A DNA stretch of 64,000 bases from the NCBI GenBank assembly GCA_964615305.1, contig CAZTNA010000004.1, positions 62,001 through 126,000 of the forward strand, written 5' to 3'. This DNA is from Bog-950 sp964615305 (GTDB taxonomy: Bacteria; Bacteroidota; Bacteroidia; Chitinophagales; LD1). Numbering within the stretch: position 1 is the first letter of the stretch; each line of letters begins with the position of its first letter. Below the pieces are notes generated by a model. The model was not told the origin of the DNA. It did no database searches and was given only the letters and a program-made list of their open reading frames with translations. The translations under genes and the position numbers were made by a program. Positions 43,406 through 52,433 of the stretch are shown here, piece after piece.

Positions 43406-45094
43406 TTAAATTACTTTTTGCAAGTTATAACCCTCTAATCTGTTATGGTAGTAATACAATAGTTTCAAATCTTCGCTGCCCATATTATCGCCACGTTTTG
43501 TCAAAGGCGAAGCAGTGTGATACATGTTAATGTTTCGCATTCCGTGATCAATAATTTTGTCAACATTCCACCTTAGTTCAGGTGACATAAGTACTTCGCC
43601 ACGGTCGTACATATCTTTTAATTCTTCTTTTACACGGTTCACCGCCTCTGCTACTTCTGAGTAAGGTAGCGCAATATCTTCAGCGGGAGTGCGCAGAATG
43701 GTAAACAGGTCGTGGCCGGTAAACCGTTTCTTTAGAAGTTCGAAAAGGGTAAAGCAAACAACATGGCTGGTAAGTACAACATTATACCGGTGATAGTTCT
43801 CTACTATCCGCTCGCCCAAAATTTTTGTGTATTCCGCATCGCGCTGAGGGTCATCACGCAGTTCGCCATTTGTAATAAAATAGTTCTTCACGATTATTTT
43901 TTGCCCCAAATGGTTGTAACTGTTACCTTCATCATCTACTTTGTTGCCAAGCACGTCCATTACATCTCCAAATGAAACAGAGAGCGATGAGGAGGCAGAA
44001 AGAAATTTGTAGATAAAGCGCAACAACTTAAAAGATGTGGAGTATTGATCATTTTCTCTGTAAAAACGTTCTTTGCCGGTTTCTTTCAGGTAATCATTTA
44101 TCAGCCCTTCGGCTTCGAGTACAAAGTGATAATTAATGATACAGGGTACTACATATATTTTGGGAGCTGTGGCTTCATTAAAATTTTTGTAATGCAGTTT
44201 TTGTGCTTCAAGAGCAGTGCCTAGTAGTCCAAGTTTTAGTTTGGTTTCTAACTGCCCCGAACGTGAACGAGTACCACCGGGAAAAAAAATACTATGTGCC
44301 CCCCGTTGTATGGCCACAGTGCTGTAAGTTTTTAAAGTTTCAAGATAAACAGCATTCTTTTTTCTACGGTCAAGTTTATACGCCCCCAACCGACTCATAA
44401 AAAAGGAAAGTATGCCAATACTAAACAGATTTAAACCTGCACCATAAGTAAATGCCGGCAGACCAAGTTCATTTAACAACCAGCCCACCATGATACTGTC
44501 CATGTTGCTAAAGTGGGTAGGAACCACCACTACAGTTCCTTTCGTGGCCATCTTTCTTATCTTTTCAATGTCGCCTGTAATTGGAATTTTTTCATGAATG
44601 GTGCGTACGTTTCCAGCCAATGTTTTAAACCATTTGCCGGGCGCAGCACTTAAAACTCTTCCAAAAAACTGTGGTAAAATGGCTTTGGCAAAACCGAATG
44701 CACGGGCATCAAACTCTCCTACTATTTCGTTGACGTACCGATCAATTATTTCATCGAGCAATTCTTGCTCGCTGAGGTGCGAAACCGAATCGGGCTGTTC
44801 AATTTTTATTAGCTTACTTTTAATGCTATTCCAGAATTTACGCTCATCGGGGGGGTCGGCTTTCCATGGTTTTTCGGTCAGGCGTATTCGTTCTTGATAA
44901 AGTACTCGTGCTAGTTCTTCACGCAGGGCTTTTGAAGTAGTAAACTTTTGTCTGACACTTTCTGATACACGTTTCTTAACCTCTGCAATAAAATCTTCCT
45001 TGTGTTCGGTTAACTTACTGATAGGCCACTCGTTTACATTTTCTATTATGTACGGCAGGGGGTAGTCGGTTGGCTTATATTCTCTTCCACTCAT
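43406..45094 (-). CDS. PlsB-like glycerol-3-phosphate/lysophosphatidate acyltransferase
   Basis: 562 residues with the glycerolipid acyltransferase motif H194-x4-D199 in PTHFSNMDS and the FFPGGTRSRSG block further on. A helical N-terminal region (about 1-170) and an extended C-terminal part surround the catalytic core, as in PlsB and unlike the small PlsC proteins. It is read directly before gpsA. Acylation of glycerol-3-phosphate at sn-1 is the simplest reading; a lysophosphatidate substrate cannot be excluded. Confidence 0.85.
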   Translation of the reverse strand: MSGREYKPTDYPLPYIIENVNEWPISKLTEHKEDFIAEVKKRVSESVRQKFTTSKALREELARVLYQERIRLTEKPWKADPPDERKFWNSIKSKLIKIEQPDSVSHLSEQELLDEIIDRYVNEIVGEFDARAFGFAKAILPQFFGRVLSAAPGKWFKTLAGNVRTIHEKIPITGDIEKIRKMATKGTVVVVPTHFSNMDSIMVGWLLNELGLPAFTYGAGLNLFSIGILSFFMSRLGAYKLDRRKKNAVYLETLKTYSTVAIQRGAHSIFFPGGTRSRSGQLETKLKLGLLGTALEAQKLHYKNFNEATAPKIYVVPCIINYHFVLEAEGLINDYLKETGKERFYRENDQYSTSFKLLRFIYKFLSASSSLSVSFGDVMDVLGNKVDDEGNSYNHLGQKIIVKNYFITNGELRDDPQRDAEYTKILGERIVENYHRYNVVLTSHVVCFTLFELLKKRFTGHDLFTILRTPAEDIALPYSEVAEAVNRVKEELKDMYDRGEVLMSPELRWNVDKIIDHGMRNINMYHTASPLTKRGDNMGSEDLKLLYYYHNRLEGYNLQKVI

Positions 45095-45210
45095 GGCGCG
45101 GTGTATCGGCTAAATATAGATTTTTATTTGACGGTTGGCGGCAGTTCAACTCTTTACCAGATATTGTTCGCACTGACACTTTTTTATTTTTACCCAATTA
45201 CACACTCATC

Positions 45211-47097
45211 ATGAAAAAAAGTATTGCCTTTGTTTTTGGGGCTCTTGTATTTTCTGCTGTCAGCGGCCAGCTAACGGTTACTCCTGATACTACCATCTGC
45301 ACAGGCAGGTATGTTCAAATCAGTGCCAGTGGAGGTGGGGCTTCTTATTCCTGGTCGCCCATTACAGGGCTCAACAACCCTAACAGTGCAACCACTATTG
45401 CCGACCCTGCTACTACTACTACATATGTGGTTACATCTCAAACGCAGTTGCCTAATCAATTTGTAAACGGTGATTTTTCGCAAGGCAATACAGGGTTTAC
45501 TTCAGGTTATACCTACATTACTCCTCCTAACAATTCAGGTAATGCATATTATTGGGTGGGTGCTACACCCAGCTTATTCAGTGGTGGAATGAGTAATTGC
45601 AGTGGCGACCATACAGCAGGCGTGGATACTAACCAACTGATTGCAGATGGTGCTATAACGGCCAACACACCGGTGTGGTGCCAAACAGTTTCCGTTTTAC
45701 CTAACGTTAACTATTCGCTTTCCGGTTACATACACGCATTAAATAACACCAATATGCCCGGTGGACGATGGAGTGTGAACGGTACGCTGCTTACTGGCAA
45801 TAATCCTTTTATTCTGTTTCCGTGTGTGTGGTATAATTTTACGGCTACTTGGAATTCGGGAAGTAGTACATCGGCCACGTTTTGCGTTTTGAGCGACCAC
45901 CTGCAAGCTAACGGAAACGATTTTGCCATTGATGACCTCTCGCTCACTGCTAATGCAACCCTCACCGATACGGTGGTCATAACGGTTGTTTCGGCACCTG
46001 TGGTTAATTTGGGGTCCGACACCTTAGCCTGCACCAATCAAGCAATAATGCTTGATGCCGCTAATGCAGGTGCAACCTATATATGGAGCGATGGTACTAT
46101 GTTACAAACCATGACCACTACACAAGCCGGCAGTATTTCGGTAACTGTTACAGATGCTAACCAATGCACCGCTTCTGATACAGTTTCTGTTGCGCGCTAT
46201 GATTTGTCTGTTACTGCTAATTCATCGAGCACTACGTGCGGGCAAAACAACGGCACTGCCACTGTTAGTGCAAGTAACGGATATTCTCCCTATGGATATT
46301 TGTGGAGCAATTCGGAAACCACTTCAGGAATTTCATCATTAACGGCTGGTATTTACGAAGTTACTGTTACCGATGCCACCGGATGTTCAGCTACGGCTGC
46401 CACTACAGTTAACTCATCCAGCACGGGTAGCGTAACCATTACAACCAATACAACGCAAATTTGCGCCAGCGACAGTGCTGAAATTTGTGCTCCATCGGGT
46501 TACGTTAGTTACTTATGGAACACCGGAGCTGTAACGGAGTGTATAGCTGCTTCGTTGGCGGGTAATTACTATGTAACAGTTACTGATAACGCGGCATGTT
46601 CTGCTACTTCTAATGGAGTGGCGTTGAGTGTTTATCAGCAGCCATCTGTTTCAGTCAGCGTAAATGGCGATACACTAACGGCTTTTAACGCTACTTCCTA
46701 TCAATGGTTTTTTAATGGTGTAGAGATTCCTAATGCTACTAACGCAGTTTATGTGGCTACACAATCGGGTAATTATTCGGTGCAAATTACCGATGCTAAC
46801 GGTTGCTATGCGGTATCGAACGTAATACCTGTGGCTACCGGAATTGCCCGCGTAGAGTCGTTTAAAGAAATTGGAGTATTCCCCAATCCTGCTACTGATG
46901 GCAAATGGCATGTTAAGGTATCCTCATTTTTAGTTGGTGCAACAGCAGAAGTTTTTAATGCAGAAGGCAAAATGGTATTTAGTACAACTTTAAAAAGCAC
47001 TCAATGGCCAGTTAACCTGAATGTGCAAAGCGGGGTTTACATGCTTAAAATACAAGACGGGGAACAAGTTTACTGGCGGAAGCTGGTAAAGCAATAA
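45211..47097 (+). CDS. T9SS surface protein with jelly-roll and SprB/Ig-like repeats
   Basis: 628 residues. A signal peptide covers about 1-20 (AVSGQ). A jelly-roll, carbohydrate-binding-like domain at about 85-245 begins FVNGDFSQGNTGF and ends DDLSL. Ig-like and SprB-type units follow (TTCGQNNGTATVSASNG near 345), with paired Cys in each. The last 75 residues are a type A sorting domain beginning GVFPNPATDG. The start is the ATG at 45211; the frame is open upstream, but that part lies over the promoter region. It is probably a surface adhesin. It converges on the S41 protease gene, with 7 bases between them. Confidence 0.85.
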   Translation: MKKSIAFVFGALVFSAVSGQLTVTPDTTICTGRYVQISASGGGASYSWSPITGLNNPNSATTIADPATTTTYVVTSQTQLPNQFVNGDFSQGNTGFTSGYTYITPPNNSGNAYYWVGATPSLFSGGMSNCSGDHTAGVDTNQLIADGAITANTPVWCQTVSVLPNVNYSLSGYIHALNNTNMPGGRWSVNGTLLTGNNPFILFPCVWYNFTATWNSGSSTSATFCVLSDHLQANGNDFAIDDLSLTANATLTDTVVITVVSAPVVNLGSDTLACTNQAIMLDAANAGATYIWSDGTMLQTMTTTQAGSISVTVTDANQCTASDTVSVARYDLSVTANSSSTTCGQNNGTATVSASNGYSPYGYLWSNSETTSGISSLTAGIYEVTVTDATGCSATAATTVNSSSTGSVTITTNTTQICASDSAEICAPSGYVSYLWNTGAVTECIAASLAGNYYVTVTDNAACSATSNGVALSVYQQPSVSVSVNGDTLTAFNATSYQWFFNGVEIPNATNAVYVATQSGNYSVQITDANGCYAVSNVIPVATGIARVESFKEIGVFPNPATDGKWHVKVSSFLVGATAEVFNAEGKMVFSTTLKSTQWPVNLNVQSGVYMLKIQDGEQVYWRKLVKQ

Positions 47098-47104
47098 CGT
47101 TGCT

Positions 47105-48733
47105 TTATTTCAGTTTCTCTAAGGCTACTTTCAACATTTTGTCGTCATCATTCAGCACGTAGTAGAAGCCATCGGTGCGCCAAATCTGCTTGGCTAAAAA
47201 TGCCTTTAGCAGGGTACTTAGTTTAGCGGCAATGTGTTTTTCTTTTTCAGCGTTTCGTTTCATGCCGGCAGCCTGCGCATACTTATAAAATTCGTTCAGC
47301 AGGTCTTCGTTTACGGTAAATGAAGACTTAAACTCTTCTTTTGAATTATACTTGTCAAACATGTTGCTGTGCAACGAGGTGTATTTGTAAACGAACTCAG
47401 GTACATGGGCACGTACGCTGTATAGGAAATCATCATCGGCCGATGTATCTATAGGCACAAACACATCGGGGCGTATGCCGCCACCGCCATAAACTATTCT
47501 TCCGTTTTTGGTTTTGTAAACAGTGGTGTCTTTGCTTTGAATTGAATCTTGATGAATAAATTCTCCGCTCATGTAACGTTCAATCAAGTTGTTGTCATAA
47601 GCGTCTTTACCGTGATTATAAGGCCGCTGAATACATCGGCCCGAAGGTGTATAGTAACGGGCTACGGTTAGGCGCATGGCCGAGCCGTCACGCAAATCGT
47701 ATTGCTCCTGCACTAACCCTTTACCAAATGATGTTCGGCCAATCACCGTTCCTCTATCCCAATCTTGCACAGCGCCTGAAAGTATTTCACTTGCCGAAGC
47801 GGAGTGCTGGTCTATCAGCACAATTAAATCTCCGGATTCAAATAAGCCGTCTTTGTTAGCTAAGTAGTCTTGCCGTTCGTACGCTTTGCCAAGTGTGTAC
47901 ACCAAAAGTTTTTTTCCGGAAATTAATTCATCGGCAATATCTGTGGCTGCCTGCAGGTATCCACCCGGGTTGCTGCGCACATCAATAATCAGTTTTTTCA
48001 TTCCGTTTTCGGTAAGCTGACGAAGATGGTCAGCAAACTCGCGGTGAGTAGTAGAGCTAAATGTGTTGATGCGTATGTAGCCAACCTCTTTATTTACCAA
48101 GTAGGAGGCATCTATACTATACAAAGGAATTTTACCTCGTTGTATATTAAAATCTATTGGTGTTTTGGAGCCGCTACGCAAAATGCTCACTTTTACCTGT
48201 GTGCCTTTGGGGCCTCTGAGTTTTTTCTTTACATCTGTATCTTTAATTTTTATACCGGCTACCAAGGTGTCGTTTATTTTCAGGATACGGTCACCTGCTT
48301 TAATGCCTGCTGTTTCTGAGGGCCCTCCGCTAATAGCGTTTACCACGGTTATTGTGTCTTGCACAACAAAAAACTCAATACCTACTCCTTCAAAATTACC
48401 TTCCAGCGACTCGTTGGTTTCACTTAAATCTGATGCCGGTATGTAAACGGAGTGGGGGTCAAGATTAGCCATTAAGCCGTCAATGGTTTTATCGAGCAGT
48501 TGCTCGCGATTGACAGTGTCCACATACTTGGCGTCTACATAATTCAGTATGTCATCTACTTTGTCATAATGGTTGGTAACAAAACTGTTTTTGCCGGCAG
48601 TAATTGAATTTATTACGTACCCTAACATTATTCCGGAGGCAAGTATTAAAGCATAAACAAACGGTGCGTAAGGGTTAGCGGTAGTTTTTTGTCGAAACGA
48701 GAGAGGAGGTAATTTCTCTTCCTGATTATCCAT
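47105..48733 (-). CDS. S41-family C-terminal processing protease (CtpA/Prc-like)
   Basis: A membrane-anchored periplasmic serine protease with one helix at about 24-44, a PDZ domain at about 110-195, and the S41 domain. The catalytic serine lies in SASASE (311-316) and the lysine is K338 in SFGKGL. LDPHSVYI near residue 91 is family-typical. The 542-residue length is normal, with a C-terminal extension of about 150 residues. It probably trims envelope proteins. It diverges from murQ, with 46 bases between the start codons. Confidence 0.94.
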   Translation of the reverse strand: MDNQEEKLPPLSFRQKTTANPYAPFVYALILASGIMLGYVINSITAGKNSFVTNHYDKVDDILNYVDAKYVDTVNREQLLDKTIDGLMANLDPHSVYIPASDLSETNESLEGNFEGVGIEFFVVQDTITVVNAISGGPSETAGIKAGDRILKINDTLVAGIKIKDTDVKKKLRGPKGTQVKVSILRSGSKTPIDFNIQRGKIPLYSIDASYLVNKEVGYIRINTFSSTTHREFADHLRQLTENGMKKLIIDVRSNPGGYLQAATDIADELISGKKLLVYTLGKAYERQDYLANKDGLFESGDLIVLIDQHSASASEILSGAVQDWDRGTVIGRTSFGKGLVQEQYDLRDGSAMRLTVARYYTPSGRCIQRPYNHGKDAYDNNLIERYMSGEFIHQDSIQSKDTTVYKTKNGRIVYGGGGIRPDVFVPIDTSADDDFLYSVRAHVPEFVYKYTSLHSNMFDKYNSKEEFKSSFTVNEDLLNEFYKYAQAAGMKRNAEKEKHIAAKLSTLLKAFLAKQIWRTDGFYYVLNDDDKMLKVALEKLK

Positions 48734-48741
48734 TCTGAAAA

Positions 48742-48771
48742 TTGAGGCGGCTAAAATAAAATTTACTTTTG
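48742..48771 (+). promoter_or_regulatory. Promoter of murQ
   Basis: TTG at 48742-48744, exactly 19 bases, then TACTTTTG at 48764-48771: a full match to the Bacteroidota consensus. The ATG at 48780 is 8 bases further, so the message should be leaderless or nearly so. Confidence 0.8.
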
Positions 48772-48779
48772 CCGGTGCT

Positions 48780-49589
48780 ATGAAGATAACAGAGTCGCCT
48801 TCGCACTATCGCCACCTAGAAACCATGAGCACCAGTGAGTTGCTCACCAACATAAATACCGAAGACCAAAAAGTGGCAAAAGCCATTCAATTGGTTCTTC
48901 CTCAAGTTGAAAAATTGGTGGAAGCAGCTGCCGACAAAATGTTGGCAGGGGGTAGGTTGTTTTATATAGGCGCAGGAACCAGTGGTAGGTTAGGTATTGT
49001 GGATGCCAGTGAATGCCCGCCTACTTATGGGGTGCCACAGGGGTTGGTTATTGGGCTTATTGCCGGTGGCGATTCTGCCATCCGCCAAGCAGTAGAGTTT
49101 GCTGAAGATGATATGGAGCAGGGTTGGAAAGATTTACAACAACATCATATTCATTTCAACGATGTGGTAGTGGGCATTGCTGCATCGGGCAGAACACCTT
49201 ATGTAATAGGTGCATTAAAGAAATGCCGCGAACAAAAAATTACAACCGGCTGTATTGCCTGCAACCCCGATTCCGAAGTAGCTAAACATGCCGACTTTCC
49301 GGTAGAAGTAATTACAGGACCTGAGTTTGTAACCGGCAGCACGCGCATGAAAGCAGGTACCGCGCAAAAGTTAGTGCTCAATATGATTAGCACCTGTATA
49401 ATGATAAAACTAGGACGTGTGCAAGACAACAAAATGGTGCACATGCACCTTTCGAATAATAAACTGATTGAGCGCGGTACACAAATGGTGATGCACAGCA
49501 GCGGCTTGAGCCATGAACAAAGCCACACGTTGCTTTTGAAACACGGCAGTGTGAGTAAAGCATTGGAAAGTTTACATGCTAAGAGCTGA
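48780..49589 (+). CDS. murQ: N-acetylmuramic acid 6-phosphate etherase
   Basis: Splits MurNAc-6-phosphate into GlcNAc-6-phosphate and D-lactate, so muropeptide sugar can be recycled. The 269-residue enzyme has the SIS-domain motif GAGTSGRLG near residue 64, the catalytic E78 in DASECPPTYG, and TGSTRMKAGTAQK near 180. The kinase or PTS that makes its substrate is not here. It has its own strong promoter and is a single-gene unit ending at a hairpin. Confidence 0.97.
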   Translation: MKITESPSHYRHLETMSTSELLTNINTEDQKVAKAIQLVLPQVEKLVEAAADKMLAGGRLFYIGAGTSGRLGIVDASECPPTYGVPQGLVIGLIAGGDSAIRQAVEFAEDDMEQGWKDLQQHHIHFNDVVVGIAASGRTPYVIGALKKCREQKITTGCIACNPDSEVAKHADFPVEVITGPEFVTGSTRMKAGTAQKLVLNMISTCIMIKLGRVQDNKMVHMHLSNNKLIERGTQMVMHSSGLSHEQSHTLLLKHGSVSKALESLHAKS

Positions 49590-49646
49590 GAGTGGTAAGA
49601 TAGGTATATTGTTTACCGGACTTTAGCCTGTTTGAACTGAGGCGTT

Positions 49647-49676
49647 CTGCTGGCGAGGGCTTTAGCAGCAGTTTTT
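49647..49676 (+). terminator. Probable terminator after murQ
   Basis: CTGCTG at 49647-49652 pairs with CAGCAG at 49666-49671 and is followed by TTTTT. The stem is short, so this is a moderate call. It is the only notable structure in the 106-base gap. Confidence 0.5.
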
Positions 49677-49695
49677 AACTGGAGGCATGAAAGTT

Positions 49696-50379
49696 TTATT
49701 GCAAAACTAATTTGTTCAATATGGTTTCGTATGCTTTTTGAATTTCGCGAAAACGGATAGACGCTTCTTCTTCTGTAATTTTTGTTTCGCGTTTATCAGG
49801 GTGGTATTTTAAAACCATTTTCCGGTAAGCAGATTTTACTTCTGCTATATCTGCATCTTCTTCAATACCCAACACAGCATACGGACTGTTGGCGCTTAAA
49901 AACACCCGCTTAACATCTTTAAAATCTTTTTCGTTAACCCCCAAGTAACCCGCCATTCGGTGTATGATTCGTGTTTCTTTAGGGTTCAGAAAATCATCGC
50001 TGGCGGCCACACCTAACAGAAAGCCAACTAGGGTTATCCTCGACTGGTGCGTGGTAAGCAGTGTTAATTCTTTGCAGGCAATTTTGGTGAAGGGTTCTGT
50101 GCCCGTTTCGATATGCGAATAAATAGTTTTTAACCTTTCCTGCTTTGGGCGGCTGCCAAATTGTTTGTATAAAAAATCGAGAATAAAATTTTCTGTAGTG
50201 GAGGTAAAGTTTTTGTCACAGCGTATTACTTCTGCGGCTAAAACCAGAATGGAGTTTTCTATTTCCTGCTGATGTGCTTTTTGCTGTGGGCTAAGTTTTT
50301 GTGCAGAGGATTCACTTTCTGAAACAATCTTCGAAAACGAATCCATTAACCTGCCAAATATAAACCGGGGGCCTGCCAT
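49696..50379 (-). CDS. TerB-DnaJ (DjlA-like) co-chaperone
   Basis: 227 residues. A TerB-like helical domain at about 40-150 leads into a C-terminal J domain (about 162-227) with the HPD motif in YHPDK, which stimulates Hsp70 ATPase. This is the DjlA domain order. DjlA itself has an N-terminal membrane anchor; here the segment before TerB is only weakly hydrophobic. It follows the EVE gene by 8 bases. Confidence 0.88.
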   Translation of the reverse strand: MAGPRFIFGRLMDSFSKIVSESESSAQKLSPQQKAHQQEIENSILVLAAEVIRCDKNFTSTTENFILDFLYKQFGSRPKQERLKTIYSHIETGTEPFTKIACKELTLLTTHQSRITLVGFLLGVAASDDFLNPKETRIIHRMAGYLGVNEKDFKDVKRVFLSANSPYAVLGIEEDADIAEVKSAYRKMVLKYHPDKRETKITEEEASIRFREIQKAYETILNKLVLQ

Positions 50380-50387
50380 GTGTACGG

Positions 50388-50801
50388 TTATTTTTGCTCA
50401 GCCATTATTAACACTTCTTCCCATTCTGCTTCTGTAACGGGCTGCACACTGAGGCGCGAAATACGCACCAGTGCCATTTGCGCCAGTTTTTTGTTCTTTT
50501 TTATTTCGGCAAGTGTAACCGCACGCTTCATGGCTTTTACATATTCTACATCTACACAAACCCAAGCTGTATCATCTGTTGTAGGATCCTGATAAAACTC
50601 TTTGACCAGTTTTACTATGCCTACAATGCTCGGCTCACCGTTCATGCTTTCGTAGAAAAAAAGCAGGTCGCCTTTTTTCATGGCCTTCATGTGATTGCGG
50701 GCAGCGTAATTGCGCACGCCATTCCAAAAAGTTCTCTTTTCTTTTTTCATTAATTCAAACGAGTAGGTCTCAGGGTCCGATTTAATCAGCCAGTAATTCA
50801 T
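50388..50801 (-). CDS. EVE-domain protein
   Basis: 137 residues that are nearly all EVE domain, a PUA-related fold that binds modified nucleobases in nucleic acids. Diagnostic blocks are NYWLIKSDPETYS at the start, WNGVRNYAARNHMKAMKKGD and LLFFYESMN. The ATG at 50801 matches the family start. The frame continues to a TTG at 50822, but that TTG lies inside the -7 element and cannot be the start. The exact ligand is unknown; some EVE proteins act near restriction or modification systems, but none is next to this one. Confidence 0.93.
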   Translation of the reverse strand: MNYWLIKSDPETYSFELMKKEKRTFWNGVRNYAARNHMKAMKKGDLLFFYESMNGEPSIVGIVKLVKEFYQDPTTDDTAWVCVDVEYVKAMKRAVTLAEIKKNKKLAQMALVRISRLSVQPVTEAEWEEVLIMAEQK

Positions 50802-50819
50802 GTGTTGTGTTTGTGTTTT

Positions 50820-50827
50820 CAAATGTA
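50820..50827 (-). promoter_or_regulatory. -7 element of the EVE-DjlA unit
   Basis: Minus-strand TACATTTG is an exact TAnnTTTG. It lies 18 bases before the ATG at 50801 and so decides the start. No TTG sits 19 bases upstream. Confidence 0.55.
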
Positions 50828-50870
50828 GCAGCCCTTGGCAGAAAAATTAGTTTCACTTCAAATTTCAGCT

Positions 50871-52103
50871 ATGGCACAGGTAATTTTGTATGTCGTTATA
50901 GGGTTTATGCTGTTTGAGTTTCTGCTTTCAAAAACCCTGTCGTGGCTGAACATGAAAACATGGGACACACCACTGCCGGAGGAAGTAAAAGATTTTTACA
51001 CCGCAGAAAAATACAACGAGGCCAAACAGTATTTCATAGCTAACAACAAACTATCTACCGTTTCTTCGCTGCTCACGCTGGTAATAAGTATTGCGTTTCT
51101 GTATTTCGGTGGCTTTGCATGGGCCGATGAATGGGCGCGGAGTATTTCTGCTTCTCTCGTAGTGCAGGCGCTTTTATTTTTTGGTTTGCTGTCACTTGCT
51201 TCGGGTGTTATATCACTTCCTTTCAAGTTGTACAGCACATTTGTAATAGAAGAAAAATTCGGATTCAATAAAATTACCCCGCTGCTTTATGTTACCGACA
51301 AACTGAAAGGCCTTGCCCTGGGTGCAGTATTAGGTGGCGGTATTTTAGCCTTGCTTACCTGGCTGTTTACATTGCTGGGCAACAATTTTTGGTGGGCAGC
51401 ATGGGCAGTAGTATCGGCAGTCAGTATATTTTTTGCCATGTTTTACACCGACCTGCTGTTGCCGGTGTTTAATAAACTTACTCCGTTGCAGAGCGGTGAG
51501 TTGCGCCAGAGCATAGAAAAGTATGCCGCGCAAGTGCAGTTTCCGCTTACCAATATTATGGTGATGGACGGCAGCAAACGTTCGTCAAAAGCAAACGCAT
51601 TTTTCAGTGGCTTAGGCAGCAAGAAGAATATTGTATTGTTCGATACGCTGATAAACGAAATGACCACCGAAGAAATTACGGCTGTGCTGGCGCATGAAGT
51701 AGGGCATTACAAACGTAAGCATGTGTTGCAAACCATGTTTATTGGTTTGCTGCAAATGGGTTTGTTGTTTTTTCTTTTCGGGTGGCTGGCACGGTTTCCG
51801 TTGTTAGCGGAAGCGCTGGGCGCTAAACAGAATTCTTTTCATCTGGCACTGGTATCGTTCTCGTTGTTGTATTCTCCGGTTTCGCTTATTACCGGTTTGC
51901 TCATGAATTTATTCAGCCGCAAAAATGAGTACGAAGCAGATGCTTACGCCAAAGAAACTTACAGCGCTGCGCCACTTATATCGGCACTCAAAAAATTAAC
52001 CATTCACCAGTTGGCTAATTTGCAGCCGCATCCTGCTTATGTTTTTTTTAACTATTCGCACCCTACTTTTTTGCAGCGCATGAGTGCTATGCAAGGCAAC
52101 TAG
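50871..52103 (+). CDS. M48-family (Ste24-like) integral-membrane zinc protease
   Basis: 410 residues with several N-terminal helices and an M48 domain. The zinc motif is H275-EVG-H279 with E355 in NEYEADAYA as the third ligand. The order of helices and the Ste24 block KRSSKANAFFSGLGSKKNIVLFDTL support CAAX-type prenyl protease ancestry; in bacteria such enzymes clear damaged membrane proteins. The ATG at 50871 is preferred over an in-frame TTG at 50835. Confidence 0.92.
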   Translation: MAQVILYVVIGFMLFEFLLSKTLSWLNMKTWDTPLPEEVKDFYTAEKYNEAKQYFIANNKLSTVSSLLTLVISIAFLYFGGFAWADEWARSISASLVVQALLFFGLLSLASGVISLPFKLYSTFVIEEKFGFNKITPLLYVTDKLKGLALGAVLGGGILALLTWLFTLLGNNFWWAAWAVVSAVSIFFAMFYTDLLLPVFNKLTPLQSGELRQSIEKYAAQVQFPLTNIMVMDGSKRSSKANAFFSGLGSKKNIVLFDTLINEMTTEEITAVLAHEVGHYKRKHVLQTMFIGLLQMGLLFFLFGWLARFPLLAEALGAKQNSFHLALVSFSLLYSPVSLITGLLMNLFSRKNEYEADAYAKETYSAAPLISALKKLTIHQLANLQPHPAYVFFNYSHPTFLQRMSAMQGN

Positions 52104-52134
52104 CTTCTGAGTAAAGAACTTGTTTAAACTAAAA

Positions 52135-52199
52135 GCGCCCCCGCCTGTGGCGGGAGCGTTCTGTTTTGCGGCTTAGTGCCGCTTACCCGTTGGCGGGTA
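52135..52199. other. Three consecutive GC-rich hairpins in the gap before mdh
   Basis: CCCGCC at 52140-52145 pairs with GGCGGG at 52149-52154 and the stem extends by mismatch and GCG pairing; T-rich bases follow, so this can end the M48 gene's transcript. GCGGC/GCCGC at 52168-52182 and TACCCG/CGGGTA at 52184-52199 form two more. GGCGGG recurs at 52192-52197 and could pair with the first arm instead. This block stands out from the AT-rich surroundings. The rest of the 330-base gap (52104-52433) holds the mdh promoter and nothing else I can name. Confidence 0.55.
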
Positions 52200-52374
52200 T
52201 CTCTCTTTAGTTAGTGTGAAAAAGCACGTTGGCTATTCAACAATTTTGACAATAACATCGCTCCAAGCACTAGTGAGGATAGTGTTACAAAGAGAGTTGT
52301 GAAGGAGTAAAACAGCTTTTAGCTTGAAGCGTTAGCGGTTAGTTCTCATCATTTCCCTGCCTTATCCAAAACAG

Positions 52375-52404
52375 TTGCAAGGTTTTTGTTTTCGTATATG
52401 TTTG
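52375..52404 (+). promoter_or_regulatory. Promoter of mdh
   Basis: TTG at 52375-52377, exactly 19 bases, then TATGTTTG at 52397-52404, a full match to the consensus. The start codon lies 29 bases further. Confidence 0.8.
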
Positions 52405-52433
52405 CACACCTTTTAACCAAAACCATTTTAACA

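Noticed and set aside
50388..50801. EVE-domain protein as a part of a restriction or defence system
   Set aside because: Its neighbours are a DjlA-like chaperone and an M48 protease; no nuclease, methylase or mobile gene is near.
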